Positions 7,012 through 19,724 of a stretch of DNA of 64,000 nucleotides are shown here, in pieces (within the stretch, counting starts at the first letter, position 1; each line of letters starts with the position of its first letter). Origin of the DNA: Deinococcus ficus (GTDB lineage Bacteria; Deinococcota; Deinococci; Deinococcales; Deinococcaceae); the NCBI RefSeq assembly GCF_003444775.1, contig NZ_CP021081.1, positions 2,158,001 to 2,222,000 on the forward strand, in the 5' to 3' direction. The notes under the pieces were generated by a model. The model searched no databases and was not told the origin of the DNA. It worked only from the letters and a program-made list of their open reading frames with translations. Position numbers and translations under genes: made by a program.

Positions 7012-9168
7012 ATGCCTGCTGCTTCACCCGCTGTACCTGTGTCCACCCACCCTGACTTCGACCTGGAAAAAGAGCACCTGGCGGGCACGGTCGCGGCGAT
7101 GCTGCGGCAGATCGAGTTCTGGGAGGACCGCGACCGCAACGCCGGCGCGGACCTGGAGACGAGCATCATCATGGCCGACGAGGCCGGCGAGCACGCCGCG
7201 ATGCTCTCGCCGCACGTGCACCAGCCGTACTTCGGGAGCCTGAAGGTGCGCGCCGGGGGCCGCGAGCAGACGCTGTACATCGGCAAGCACGGGTTCCAGG
7301 ACGTGAAGGGCCCGCATCACGTGGTGTCGTGGGACAGCGAGGTCGGCAGTCTCTTCTACACGCAGGCGCTGGAGTGGACGCCGCGCCGGGGCGGGAAGGG
7401 CGTGATCCGGCGCCGGCGGCAGCTGGACGTGGCGAAAAAACAGCTGATGCGCGTCACCGACCTGTACGACGACGAGCGCGGCGGCGACACCGGCGGCCGG
7501 GAGGAGGTGCTGCTGCGGCGCCTGAACGAGGGCAGCACCGCCGGCATGCGCGACGTGGTGGAAACCCTGCAGCCCGAGCAGAACGAGGCGATGCGCTACC
7601 CGGCGGGCACCCCGGTGATCATTCAGGGGGCGGCCGGGTCCGGGAAGACCACCATCGGCTTTCACCGCCTGGCGTGGATGACGAACCGGGAGCGGGGCGT
7701 GCACCAGGCGCGTGCGGAGGCGTGCATGGTCCTGATGCCGAACCGGGTGCTGGCGGCGTACGCGGGCCGGATCCTGCCGGAACTGGACCTGCACGCCGTG
7801 AACGTGACCACCCCGGAAACGTGGGCGACCGGCCTGCTGGGACTGGAGAAGCTGGAGGTCACGGACCGCACCCTGAGCCTGCTGCTCACCGACCGGGACA
7901 ACACCCGCCGGGCGCTGGCGTGGCGCCGCGCGAAGCTGCTGGGCGACGCGCGGATGCTGGACGTGGTCCGCACGCACCTGTGGCACCGCTGGAACGCGGG
8001 CCTGAAGGGCCACGGCCTGAACGAGGGGCTGGAGGTGCCGGGGCGCGCCCCGCTGACCTTCACGCTGACCGAGGTGGACCTCGCGGGGCTGCTGCGGGAC
8101 GTGTTCGCGCAGGACCCGCTGGACGGGTACCGCGCCGGGCTGCGCCGCGCCATCGAGGCCGAGGCCATGGACCGCCTGAACGTCCCCGAGGAGCACGCGC
8201 CGGGGGTGCGGCGGCAGCTGTCCACGCCGCTGACGACCCTGCTGGGCCGCATCTTCGCGGGGACCACGCCGGTCACGGAAGCGCGGCGCCTGCTGGGCGA
8301 CCCGGACGCCCTCAAGGCAAGCGGCCTGCTCACCGACCGGGAGGTGCAGCTGCTGATGACCGACCCGCTGTCCGGCATTCCCACCCCGCGCCGGGCTCAC
8401 GCGGACGCGACCGAACTGCCCGTGATGCTGGCCGTGCAGGCCTTCACCGGCGGGATCGGGCGGGCGGTGGGCCGCACGCTGGAGCCGTTCGATCACGTGG
8501 TGCTGGACGAGGCGCAGGACTACAGCCCGCTGCTGTACGCGCTGCTGGGCCGTGCCACCCGCGACGGGCACATCACGGCGCTGGGCGACCTGAACCAGGG
8601 CATGCACGGGTACAAGGGCCCCAACAACTGGGAGGCGGTGCAGGCGATCCTGCCGGGCGCGCAGGTGCTGACGCTCTCGCGCACGTACCGCAGCACGCGG
8701 CAGATCACGCAGCTTGGCGCGCGGATCGCGAGCACCTACAACCGCGCCGCGGACGTGCACGGGGTGGACCGCGACGGCGCCGAGGTGCAGCGCTACAGCG
8801 GCGCCCCGGAACTGGAACTGCTGGCCCGCGCCGTGAAGGACGCGCAGGCGGCCGGGCACGAGAACATCGCCATCGTCACCCGCCGCGGCATCGACGCCGA
8901 CCGCCTCAGCGAGGCCCTGCGCGACCATGACACGGACGCGCAGCCCATCACCACCCAGGAGCACCGCTACCGGGGCGGCGTGGTGATCCTCCCGGTGAAC
9001 CTCGCCAAGGGCCTGGAATTCAGCGCGGCCATCGTCGCCAGCGCGAACGCCGAGACGTACGACGAGAGCACCGAGTACGAACGCCGGCTGCTGTACGTGT
9101 CGGCCAGCCGCGCCCTGCACTGGCTGGCGCTGGTCAGCGCCGGGGAACTGCACCCCCTGATCGCCTGA
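7012..9168 (+). CDS. HelD-like superfamily 1 helicase
   Basis: 718 aa. The N-terminal 60 residues are helical (FDLEKEHLAGTVAAMLRQIE). Walker A is GAAGSGKTT (near residue 210), Walker B is VVLDEAQDYSPL, then LSRTYRST, NLAKGLEF and LLYVSASRALHWL as later SF1 motifs. HelD proteins bind RNA polymerase through the N-terminal coiled coil and help to release it from DNA; DNA helicase IV is the alternative. TATCCT lies 7 nt before ATG 7012, so the gene is probably leaderless; a GTG at 7006 is also in frame. Confidence 0.82.
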   Translation: MPAASPAVPVSTHPDFDLEKEHLAGTVAAMLRQIEFWEDRDRNAGADLETSIIMADEAGEHAAMLSPHVHQPYFGSLKVRAGGREQTLYIGKHGFQDVKGPHHVVSWDSEVGSLFYTQALEWTPRRGGKGVIRRRRQLDVAKKQLMRVTDLYDDERGGDTGGREEVLLRRLNEGSTAGMRDVVETLQPEQNEAMRYPAGTPVIIQGAAGSGKTTIGFHRLAWMTNRERGVHQARAEACMVLMPNRVLAAYAGRILPELDLHAVNVTTPETWATGLLGLEKLEVTDRTLSLLLTDRDNTRRALAWRRAKLLGDARMLDVVRTHLWHRWNAGLKGHGLNEGLEVPGRAPLTFTLTEVDLAGLLRDVFAQDPLDGYRAGLRRAIEAEAMDRLNVPEEHAPGVRRQLSTPLTTLLGRIFAGTTPVTEARRLLGDPDALKASGLLTDREVQLLMTDPLSGIPTPRRAHADATELPVMLAVQAFTGGIGRAVGRTLEPFDHVVLDEAQDYSPLLYALLGRATRDGHITALGDLNQGMHGYKGPNNWEAVQAILPGAQVLTLSRTYRSTRQITQLGARIASTYNRAADVHGVDRDGAEVQRYSGAPELELLARAVKDAQAAGHENIAIVTRRGIDADRLSEALRDHDTDAQPITTQEHRYRGGVVILPVNLAKGLEFSAAIVASANAETYDESTEYERRLLYVSASRALHWLALVSAGELHPLIA

Positions 9169-9229
9169 CCCCGGGTGGCCTTCACGCAGGCCGAGGCTGC
9201 CGCTCAGTTCGCCTGCCTACCCTGGCGTC

Positions 9230-9457
9230 ATGGGCGACACGAAGACGGGCCTGCCGGCGGATGCGGGCAACGGCATGAGCGAGCGTTCCGGGCATTACGA
9301 CGAGTCGGACAGCGGCCGCACCGACACCCCGGTCGGCCAGCCCACCCAGGACACCACGCAGCCGGACGCCGTGCCCGGCCAGTCCGGCGGGCGCCCGGGC
9401 CTGAGCGAGACCGGCACGAGTTTCGACACGGCCCCGGGCGGCGACAAGGACCAGTAG
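9230..9457 (+). CDS. Small acidic, low-complexity protein, 75 aa
   Basis: The sequence is rich in Gly, Asp, Thr, Ser, Gln and Pro and has almost no aromatic or bulky hydrophobic residues (MGDTKTGLPADAGNGMSERS...GGDKDQ), so it is likely disordered and soluble. TACCCT lies 6 nt before the ATG, a leaderless arrangement that supports real expression. No family is recognised. Such hydrophilic disordered proteins are often linked to desiccation, but that is a guess here. Confidence 0.6.
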   Translation: MGDTKTGLPADAGNGMSERSGHYDESDSGRTDTPVGQPTQDTTQPDAVPGQSGGRPGLSETGTSFDTAPGGDKDQ

Positions 9458-9520
9458 CGCCTGCCGGCCCCGGCTCCCGTCACGGTCAGCGGGGGCCGCT
9501 TTCCTCTACACTGGCCGGCT

Positions 9521-10546
9521 GTGACCGTGCCCGCCACCCCTCCCCTGCCCCCGCACACGCTGCCCGCCCATCGGCTCAGCGTCGCGCCGATGATGGACTG
9601 GACGGACCGGCACTGCCGCGTCTTTCACCGCGGCCTCACCAAGCGGACCCTGCTGTACACGGAGATGGTCACGACCGGCGCGATCCTGCACGGTGACCGG
9701 CACCGGCACCTGGACTTCGACGCGGCCGAGCACCCGCTGGCCCTGCAGCTGGGCGGCAGTGACGCGGCGGCCCTGGCCGAGTGCGCCCGGATCGCGGAGG
9801 ACTGGGGCTACGACGAGGTGAACCTCAACTGCGGCTGCCCCAGCGACCGGGTCAGCAGCGGGCATTTCGGCGCGTGCCTGATGGGCACGCCGGACACCGT
9901 GGCCCGGGCGGTGGAGGCGATGCGGGGTGCCACGCGGCTGCCGGTCACGGTCAAGCACCGCATCGGCATCGACGACCTGGACAGTTACGAGCACCTCACG
10001 GGCTTCATCCGCACGGTGGAGGCCGCCGGGTGTGACACGTTCATCGTGCATGCCCGCAAGGCGTGGTTGAGCGGTCTGTCGCCAAAGGAGAACCGAGAGA
10101 TTCCGCCCCTGCGCTACGAGGTGGTTCAACAGGTGAAGGCCGACTTCCCGCACCTGACGGTGGTGCTCAACGGTGGCGTGCTGACGCTGGCGCAGGCGCA
10201 GGCGCACCTCACCTGGGCGGACGGCGTGATGATCGGCCGGGCAGCGTACAGCGACCCGTTCATCCTGGCGGCCGCCGACCGGGACGTGTTCGGCGAGGAC
10301 ACGCTCCCCGTGACGCGCCGCGAGGCGATCACCGCGTTCCTGCCGTACGTGGCTGCACAACTGGAAGCCGGGCAGCCGCTGAACCGGATGATGAAACACA
10401 CCCTGGGCCTGTTCGCAGGCCAGCCGGGCGCCCGCCACTGGAAACGCACGATCAGCGAACAGGGCCACAAACCCGGCGCGGGCCTGGAGGTCGTGCAGGA
10501 CGCCCTGAGTGGCGTCCCGGACGAGGTGCTGGACGCCCGGGCCTGA
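9521..10546 (+). CDS. dusA: tRNA-dihydrouridine(20/20a) synthase DusA
   Basis: 341 aa. An FMN enzyme reducing U20/U20a in the tRNA D loop. VAPMMDWTDRHCR opens the TIM barrel, NLNCGCPSDRV holds the catalytic Cys, and HARKAWLSGLSPKENR with VLNGGV are typical of the DusA subgroup. TACACT lies 8 nt before a GTG start at 9521. Confidence 0.95.
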   Translation: MTVPATPPLPPHTLPAHRLSVAPMMDWTDRHCRVFHRGLTKRTLLYTEMVTTGAILHGDRHRHLDFDAAEHPLALQLGGSDAAALAECARIAEDWGYDEVNLNCGCPSDRVSSGHFGACLMGTPDTVARAVEAMRGATRLPVTVKHRIGIDDLDSYEHLTGFIRTVEAAGCDTFIVHARKAWLSGLSPKENREIPPLRYEVVQQVKADFPHLTVVLNGGVLTLAQAQAHLTWADGVMIGRAAYSDPFILAAADRDVFGEDTLPVTRREAITAFLPYVAAQLEAGQPLNRMMKHTLGLFAGQPGARHWKRTISEQGHKPGAGLEVVQDALSGVPDEVLDARA

Positions 10547-10665
10547 GGCGCCCTTCCGGGAGGCCAGCTTCAGCCGGCTAGGGCATGACCCTCATGTGCG
10601 GTGGGTAGCGTAAAGGGCGTTCTGCCCCACCCCTCGCCCTCTTTCTGTGTCCCGTGGAGGTTGCC

Positions 10666-11214
10666 ATGCCCAGACCTGCCCTGTCCGTCCTTGCCCTGAG
10701 TATCGGCGCGCTCCTGACCGGCTGCGCGGCCCTGCTCGGCCCGAACGCCCGCGCCGACCTGCTCGACCCGGCCGGCGCGAACGCCGGCAGCGTGACCCTC
10801 ACGCCCACCCTGGCCGGCACGCAGGTGAGCGTGCGGGTCAGCGGCCTGACGCCCGGGCAGCACGCCATGCACGTGCACGTGAACCCCAGCTGCACGAACA
10901 CCACGGACGCCGCCGGGGTGGTCACGGTGTTCGGCGGGGCGGGCGGGCATTTCGATCCGGGCGGCAGCAACAACCATGACGCGCCCACCACCGACAACGC
11001 CCGCGGGCACGGCGGGGACCTCCCCATGATCACGGTCGGTGCGGACGGGACGGGCAGCGCGGACTTCACCACGTCCAAGATCAGCCTGACCGGGGCGAAC
11101 AGCGCCATCGGACGCAGCCTCATCATTCACGCCAATCCGGACGATTACGCCACGGACCCCAGTGGCAACAGCGGCGCGCGCGAACGCTGCGGCGTGATCA
11201 CCGCCGTGCAGTAA
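10666..11214 (+). CDS. sodC: Cu/Zn superoxide dismutase lipoprotein
   Basis: 182 aa. The N-terminal signal ends in a lipobox LLTGC (Cys near residue 20), so it is probably membrane-anchored outside the cytoplasm. Cu ligands HVHV (near 65-68), GGHFDPGG, and the later GRSLIIHA match the SodC family. GTGGAGG lies 7 nt before ATG 10666. Converts superoxide to H2O2. It converges on the acyl-CoA dehydrogenase gene with a shared terminator. Confidence 0.92.
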   Translation: MPRPALSVLALSIGALLTGCAALLGPNARADLLDPAGANAGSVTLTPTLAGTQVSVRVSGLTPGQHAMHVHVNPSCTNTTDAAGVVTVFGGAGGHFDPGGSNNHDAPTTDNARGHGGDLPMITVGADGTGSADFTTSKISLTGANSAIGRSLIIHANPDDYATDPSGNSGARERCGVITAVQ

Positions 11215-11240
11215 CCCTCAACACGAAGCACGGATAAAAC

Positions 11241-11280
11241 GGAGAAAGGGGACGGGCATCACGCACCGTCCCCTTTCTCC
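11241..11280. terminator. Bidirectional terminator
   Basis: A perfect 15-bp inverted repeat (GGAGAAAGGGGACGG/CCGTCCCCTTTCTCC) between convergent sodC and the acyl-CoA dehydrogenase gene. Confidence 0.88.
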
Positions 11281-11288
11281 ATGAATCT

Positions 11289-12497
<1,209 letters not shown>

Positions 12498-12544
12498 GGG
12501 AAGTCCTCCGGGGCTTGGGGGTGCGGGGGGTGGGGCGTGCGGGG

Positions 12545-14227
12545 TCAGACCTGGAACACGCCGACCCGGAACTCCTCCTGGTGGGGGTTCTGGGCGCAGG
12601 CGTCCAGCGCGCGGATCAGGCGTTCGCGGGTGGTGTTGGGCTCGATGATCTCGTCTACCCACAGGCGCGCGGCGGCGTAGCGGGGGTCGAGTTCGGTGTC
12701 GTACTTGGCCTTGACCTCGTCGTACAGGCGCTGGATCTCCTCGTCGTCGGGCTGGTGTCCGGCGCGCTTGAGGGCGGCCAGTTGGATGTCCATCAGGGTC
12801 TTGGCGGCGGCGTTGCCGCTCATGACGGCGTACTTGGCGCTGGGCCAAGCGAACAGGAAGCGGGGTGCGTAGGCCTTGCCGTTCATGGCGTAGTTGCCGG
12901 CGCCAAAACTGCCGCCGGTGATGATGGTGATCTTGGGGACCACGGTGTTGCTCACGGCGTTCACGAGTTTCGCGCCGCGGCGGATGATGCCTTCCTGCTC
13001 GCTGTCGCGGCCCACCATGAAGCCGGTCACGTCCGACAGGAACACCAGGGGCACGCCGGCCTGGTTGGCGTCCAGGATGAAGCGGGCGGCCTTGTCGGCG
13101 CTGTCGCCGTAGATGACGCCGCCCACCTCGATGCGGGTGGTGAGGCCGGGCACGCCGCCGGCCTTCATCTTCTTCTTGATGACGGTGCGCTGGTTCGCCA
13201 CGAACGCGACCGGGTATCCGCCCGCGCGGGCGAAGCCGCACACGAGCGTCTCGCCGTACTCGGGTTTGAACTCGTGGAACTCGCCGCCGTCCACCAGGGC
13301 CTTGATGAGGTCGCGTACGTCGTAGGTCCTGCTGCCGTCAAAGCCGACCAGGTCGGTCAGGTCACGTTCGGGGGCGGGCAGGGCCTCGCGGCGGCGCCGG
13401 GCGAAGGGCGCGAGGTCCCCCTGGGCGTACAGGTCGGCCAGGGCGCGCACGCGGGCCAGGGCGGCCTCGTCGGTGGGTTCCTTGTAGTCCACGGTGCCGG
13501 CGATGCTGCTGTGCATGTCGGCCCCGCCGAGGTCCTCGCTGTCCACGACCTGCCCGATGGCGGCCTTCACCAGGGCGGGCCCGGCGAGGTACAGGCCGCT
13601 GCCTTCGGTCATGATCAGGGTGTCGCACATGACGGGCAGGTACGCGCCGCCGGCCACGCAGTTGCCCATGATCGCGGCGATCTGCGGGATGCCACGCGCG
13701 CTCATGCGGGCGTTGAGGTAAAAGACCCGGCCGAAGTCGTCCTGGTCGGGGAAGATCTCGTCCTGCATAGGCAGGTACACGCCGGCGGAGTCCACGAGGT
13801 ACACGACCGGAAGGTGGTTTTCCAGCGCGATGGTCTGGGCGCGGATGACCTTTTTGGCGGTGATGGGGAAGAATGCGCCGGCCTTCACGGTGGCGTCGTT
13901 GGCGATGATCATCCACGGGCGGCCCTGGATGGTGCCGATGCCGGTGACGGTGCCGCCGGAGGGGCACCCGCCGACGTCCTCGTACATGCCGTACCCGGCG
14001 AAGGTCATGAGTTCGTCGAAGGGGGTCCCATCGTCGATCAGCTGCCGGATGCGTTCGCGGGCGGTCAGGCGGTTTTTCTCATGCTGGCGCTGCTGGGCCT
14101 TGGGGCCGCCGCCGGCGCGGACGGTCTGCTGGTCGGCGCGCAGGCGGGCGAGTTCGGCGGCCCAGGTGGGCGCGGAACCGCTGGCAGGGGTGGGAGGCGC
14201 TTTCGCGCTGGCGTCGCCTTGGGTCAT
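12545..14227 (-). CDS. mccB: Acyl-CoA carboxylase beta subunit, methylcrotonyl-CoA type
   Basis: 560 aa, the carboxyltransferase half of a biotin-dependent carboxylase. Two crotonase-fold halves are seen. The segment [17 protein letters not shown] then [17 protein letters not shown] is the MccB signature, and the second half has [19 protein letters not shown] 14227 is taken as start; a GTG at 14239 is also possible. The biotin carboxylase/alpha subunit is not next to it, so it must be encoded elsewhere. A CTAAC-N8-GTTAG palindrome sits in the promoter. Confidence 0.9.
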   Translation of the reverse strand: MTQGDASAKAPPTPASGSAPTWAAELARLRADQQTVRAGGGPKAQQRQHEKNRLTARERIRQLIDDGTPFDELMTFAGYGMYEDVGGCPSGGTVTGIGTIQGRPWMIIANDATVKAGAFFPITAKKVIRAQTIALENHLPVVYLVDSAGVYLPMQDEIFPDQDDFGRVFYLNARMSARGIPQIAAIMGNCVAGGAYLPVMCDTLIMTEGSGLYLAGPALVKAAIGQVVDSEDLGGADMHSSIAGTVDYKEPTDEAALARVRALADLYAQGDLAPFARRRREALPAPERDLTDLVGFDGSRTYDVRDLIKALVDGGEFHEFKPEYGETLVCGFARAGGYPVAFVANQRTVIKKKMKAGGVPGLTTRIEVGGVIYGDSADKAARFILDANQAGVPLVFLSDVTGFMVGRDSEQEGIIRRGAKLVNAVSNTVVPKITIITGGSFGAGNYAMNGKAYAPRFLFAWPSAKYAVMSGNAAAKTLMDIQLAALKRAGHQPDDEEIQRLYDEVKAKYDTELDPRYAAARLWVDEIIEPNTTRERLIRALDACAQNPHQEEFRVGVFQV

Positions 14228-14240
14228 GTGTACCTGCACT

Positions 14241-14258
14241 CTAACAAACGCCCGTTAG
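14241..14258. promoter_or_regulatory. Candidate operator before mccB
   Basis: CTAAC-N8-GTTAG with ACG/CCC centre (AACAAACG-CCCGTTA) lies 13 nt upstream of the mccB start, where RNA polymerase would bind. The shape resembles TetR-family fatty-acid/leucine catabolism operators. No regulator gene is adjacent. Confidence 0.45.
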
Positions 14259-14331
14259 GTCAGGGATGAAACTGTCCAGAACCCGGGGTCACGGCGAGCC
14301 CACCTGCACAGCCGGCCGGTAGGCTGAGGGC

Positions 14332-14784
14332 ATGCGGCTGCGCCCCGCCCGCCCCGACGAGGCCGACACCCTGACCGGGGTGGCGATGGCCGCCAAGGCC
14401 CACTGGGGGTACGACCCGGCATTCCTGGCCGGCTGCCTGGAGGTCCTGCGCGTGGACCGTAGCCGGATGGAGACCGAGCCGCACGTGGTCGCCGAACAGG
14501 ACGGCGAGGTGGTGGGTTTTTACAGCGTGCAGCTGGACGGGGACCGGGCCGTGCTGGACAAACTGTAGGTGCTGCCTGCGGCGATGGGGCGCGGGGTGGG
14601 CCGGGCGCTCTGGGCGCACATGGTGGCCGCACTGAGGGCCCGGGACCTCCGGGCCGTGACCCTGGACGCCGGCCCGCACGCCCTGCCCTTCTACACGCGG
14701 ATGGGCGCCCGCCAGATCGGGGAGGCCGTGTCCGAGGTGGACCCGGCGCGCCGGCTGCCGCGGATGCGGTTCGACCTGACGTGA
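14332..14784 (+). pseudogene. GNAT acetyltransferase interrupted by an in-frame TAG
   Basis: The frame MRLRPARPDEADTLTGVAMA runs to ...DRAVLDKL, hits TAG at 14566-14568, and continues in the same frame as VLPAAMGRGVGRALWAHMVA to FYTRMGARQIGE and a stop at 14784. The two halves are the N- and C-terminal halves of one GNAT fold; the stop falls just before the acetyl-CoA loop (RGVGRA). TAGGCT 6 nt before the ATG suggests the promoter is intact. Either a recent nonsense mutation, a sequencing error, or read-through. Confidence 0.8.
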
Positions 14785-14785
14785 A

Positions 14786-14819
14786 GAGGGCGGCCACCAG
14801 ACCACTGGTGGCCGCCCTC
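14786..14819. terminator. Bidirectional terminator
   Basis: GAGGGCGGCCACCAG/CTGGTGGCCGCCCTC, 15 bp perfect with a 4-nt loop, between the GNAT pseudogene and scoB. Confidence 0.85.
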
Positions 14820-14830
14820 CGGGTATGGGG

Positions 14831-15460
14831 TCAGGGCTGGATGGTCGCGCCGGTCTTCGCCTGCATTTCCTCCAGCGTCACGCCGGGGGCGAGTTCCACC
14901 AGTTTCAGGCCGCCTTCCGTGACGTCCAGCACGCCCAGGTCCGTGATGATGCGGTTCACGACGCCCTGGCCGGTCAGGGGCAGGGTGCACTCGTGCAGGA
15001 TCTTGTGCGCGTCGCCCTTCGCGACGTGTTCCATCAGCACGACCACGCGCTGCACGCCCGCCACCAGGTCCATCGCGCCGCCCATGCCCTTGACCATCTT
15101 GCCGGGAATCATCCAGTTCGCCAGGTCGCCCTTCTCACTGACCTGCATGGCGCCCAGGATCGCCAGATTGATGTGCCCGCCGCGGATCATGCCGAAACTG
15201 TCCGCGCTGGAAAAGAAGCTCGCGCCCGGCATGGCGGTCACGGTCTGCTTGCCGGCATTGATCAGGTCCGGGTCCACCTCGGCCTCGGTGGGGAAAGGCC
15301 CGATGCCCAGCAGGCCGTTCTCGCTCTGCAGCATCACGCTCACGCCGTCGGGGATGTAGTTGGCGACCAGGGTGGGCAGCCCGATCCCCAGGTTCACGTA
15401 GTAGCCGTCCTTGAGTTCCTGCGCGGCGCGCTGCGCCATCTCGTTGCGGTCCCAGGGCAT
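14831..15460 (-). CDS. scoB: 3-oxoacid CoA-transferase subunit B
   Basis: 209 aa. [17 protein letters not shown] and the catalytic SENG (Glu near residue 47) identify the beta subunit of the type I CoA-transferase family; [16 protein letters not shown] segment near 145 supports it. Transfers CoA from succinyl-CoA to acetoacetate or a similar keto acid. Its ATG abuts the scoA stop codon (translational coupling). Confidence 0.93.
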   Translation of the reverse strand: MPWDRNEMAQRAAQELKDGYYVNLGIGLPTLVANYIPDGVSVMLQSENGLLGIGPFPTEAEVDPDLINAGKQTVTAMPGASFFSSADSFGMIRGGHINLAILGAMQVSEKGDLANWMIPGKMVKGMGGAMDLVAGVQRVVVLMEHVAKGDAHKILHECTLPLTGQGVVNRIITDLGVLDVTEGGLKLVELAPGVTLEEMQAKTGATIQP

Positions 15461-16156
15461 TTAGTTCCTCACCGTCCTCTGCTCGATGCGTTTTTCCGGG
15501 GTGGCGTTCAGCACCACGCGCTGCACGAACACGCTGGGGGTGTCCACGTCGTCCGGGTCGATGTCGCCGATCTCCACGATCTCCTCGACCTCGGCGATGG
15601 TGACCCGGCCGCAGGTGGCGGCCATGGGGTTGAAGTTCCGGGCGGTCTTGCGGTACACGAGGTTCCCGGCCTTATCGGCCTTCCAGGCCTTGACCAGGGC
15701 GACGTCCGCGACGATGCCGCGCTCCAGGATGTAGGTCTGGCCGTCGAAGTCCTTGTGTTCCTTGCCCTCGGCGACGACGGTGCCCACGCCGGTCTTGGTG
15801 TAGAAGCCGGGGATGCCGGCCCCGCCGGCGCGCATGCGTTCGGCGAGGGTGCCCTGCGGCGCGAACTCCAGTTCGAGTTCCCCGGCGAGGTACTGGCGTT
15901 CGAACTCCTTGTTCTCCCCGACGTACGAGGAGATCATCTTGCGGATCTGTCGGGTTTCGAGCAGCAGGCCCAGACCCCAGCCGTCCACGCCGGCGTTGTT
16001 GCTCACGGCGGTCAGGTCCTTCACGCCGCTGTCGCGCAGCGCGAGGATCAGCTGTTCCGGAATGCCGCACAGCCCGAAGCCGCCCACGGCCACCGTCTGT
16101 CCGTCCTGCACGACGTCCTTCAGCGCCTCGCGGGCGCTCTCGTAGACCTTGTTCAT
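15461..16156 (-). CDS. scoA: 3-oxoacid CoA-transferase subunit A
   Basis: 231 aa. [16 protein letters not shown] and [19 protein letters not shown] are the alpha-subunit signatures. TACACT lies 9 nt before the ATG, so the leader is nearly absent. With scoB it forms a two-gene operon; next to mccB and an acyl-CoA dehydrogenase it suggests leucine/ketone-body breakdown, where acetoacetate is the last product. Confidence 0.93.
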   Translation of the reverse strand: MNKVYESAREALKDVVQDGQTVAVGGFGLCGIPEQLILALRDSGVKDLTAVSNNAGVDGWGLGLLLETRQIRKMISSYVGENKEFERQYLAGELELEFAPQGTLAERMRAGGAGIPGFYTKTGVGTVVAEGKEHKDFDGQTYILERGIVADVALVKAWKADKAGNLVYRKTARNFNPMAATCGRVTIAEVEEIVEIGDIDPDDVDTPSVFVQRVVLNATPEKRIEQRTVRN

Positions 16157-16237
16157 GTCCCCGTCAGTGTAAGGGGGGGGCGTACGGGCGCGTCACAATC
16201 CCGCTGCACGCGGTCTGTTCCGGGCCCGGGAACAGGC

Positions 16238-16729
16238 TCACTGAGGGCGGCTGCTCAGGACCATCACGTACGCCGTGCCGCCCCGCCCCTGCACGATGCT
16301 GGCGCCCACGTGCGTGTAGCGTTTCTCGGTCATCCAGTAGCAGTGCACGGGGCTTTTGAGCCACCACTGAATGGCTGCTTCGGGGTTCAGGCCGCGGCCC
16401 ATGAACACGATCTCGGTGACGCTCACGGCGCGGATGCCGGTGCTGGCCGCGCGGATGCGGGGGGTGGTGCCGCCCGGCCCGGAATGCGTGATCCGGCCGG
16501 AGGAGGCCATGAAGTTCGCCTGCAGTCCGGCCGCGCGGGCGTGCAGGCTGCTGGGCGACAGGGTGCCCGCCACCGGCCGGCGGCCACTGCCGGGGCAGCT
16601 CACGCCCTGCGCGCGCACCTGATTGAGCCGCGAGACGAGCTGCGCTTCCGCACCCGTCCGGTTCGCTCCGGCCGAAGCCGACAGGGACAGCAGGGCCAGC
16701 ACCGACGCCACCACACCACGCATGTTCAT
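16238..16729 (-). CDS. Secreted CAP-domain (SCP/PR1-like) protein
   Basis: 163 aa. A signal peptide [20 protein letters not shown] is followed by [37 protein letters not shown] (His of the CAP cavity) and [26 protein letters not shown], the usual CAP motifs. TATCAT lies 8 nt before ATG 16729. Such proteins are exported; the role in bacteria is unclear, possibly lipid or wall binding. Confidence 0.85.
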   Translation of the reverse strand: MNMRGVVASVLALLSLSASAGANRTGAEAQLVSRLNQVRAQGVSCPGSGRRPVAGTLSPSSLHARAAGLQANFMASSGRITHSGPGGTTPRIRAASTGIRAVSVTEIVFMGRGLNPEAAIQWWLKSPVHCYWMTEKRYTHVGASIVQGRGGTAYVMVLSSRPQ

Positions 16730-17069
16730 GTGTCTTCATGATACGCACATGCGCGGCCCGGCGCTGCCGGAAAGTCGCCAAACGCAACCTGATGCGCCCC
16801 ATCAGGCCCCACACACGGTAAACTGGAGGCACTGGCGACGGGTGCAGGCTCCATTGTCCACGGAGCAGCCCCGGTCACCCGGAGGGAGTTTCCCGACCAT
16901 CACGCCCCGCCCGCAGGCCGCCCCACCCGGGACCTGCGCCCTGCCCCTGCCCCCGACCCGAACGCCTGCACCCCCGACCCGGCCCTGACAGGGGGCCGCG
17001 CTCCGCCGCCCTTGCCGCGGATAAGCGCCCCCACCCGGCCCGGGTCGCCGCCCTTCCCTGGAGGACCTC
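16730..17069. promoter_or_regulatory. Divergent intergenic region with possible long leader
   Basis: Besides the TATCAT box of the CAP gene, a TAAACT box at 16819-16824 points rightward and would give a leader of about 240 nt before the 17070 gene. That leader is C-rich with no conserved riboswitch motif that I recognise and no open frame with a good start. Confidence 0.35.
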
Positions 17070-17525
17070 ATGACCACTGCCCCTGCCCGCCCCGCCCCCA
17101 CCGCCCATCCCTCCACGGACTCGCTGTCCCTGGCGCAGGCCGTCGTGTACGTCGCGGCGTCCCTGATGACCCGCAAGGTGTACCAGACCGTCGAGCTGCC
17201 CGGCGAGGCCTCCGTGGTGTACGCCGGCGACGTGAACCACGACATCCAGCTGCTCGACGTCCACCGTCACTCGAACGTGAGCGGCACCTTCGAGGCCGGC
17301 CACGTGCAGCTCCTGGACGAGCGCACCGGGCAGCGCGCCGAATTCACCCTGACCGGCAATACCCTGCGCGGCGTGATGGGCCCCGCCCAAACGCCCTTCC
17401 ACGGCTCCATCGAACGGGACCGCGTGTTCCTGTTCGACGACGTGCGCAAGACCCGGCAGGTGTTCACGGTGCGGCCCGAACGCATGAACGGCCGTCAGGC
17501 CCTGACCCGGCCCCCGCTGGCCTGA
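17070..17525 (+). CDS. Hypothetical protein, 151 aa
   Basis: ATG 17070 follows TGGAGGACC. After a Pro/Ala-rich N-terminus (residues 1-18), residues 19-45 are helical and the rest looks beta-rich (ASVVYAGDVNHDIQLLDV, GHVQLLDERTGQRAEFTL, GSIERDRVFLFDDV). No signal peptide. No family is recognised. Its long upstream region sets it apart from its leaderless neighbours. Confidence 0.7.
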   Translation: MTTAPARPAPTAHPSTDSLSLAQAVVYVAASLMTRKVYQTVELPGEASVVYAGDVNHDIQLLDVHRHSNVSGTFEAGHVQLLDERTGQRAEFTLTGNTLRGVMGPAQTPFHGSIERDRVFLFDDVRKTRQVFTVRPERMNGRQALTRPPLA

Positions 17526-17550
17526 CCCGGCCACGCAGGAACAATGCAAA

Positions 17551-17584
17551 CCGCCCGGAGGAACAGTCCTCTGGGCGGCTTTCT
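17551..17584 (+). terminator. Terminator
   Basis: CCGCCCGGAGGA/TCCTCTGGGCGG hairpin followed by CTTTCT, between two convergent genes. Confidence 0.65.
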
Positions 17585-17596
17585 ATGAACAGGGCG

Positions 17597-19639
<2,043 letters not shown>

Positions 19640-19724
19640 CCCCGCGAGTATAGGCCGCCCCGATTCGCCGCCCGGTAAGCGAACTGGCGTACCCACCCGC
19701 CCCAGGCCCATGTTCTACTCGGTC

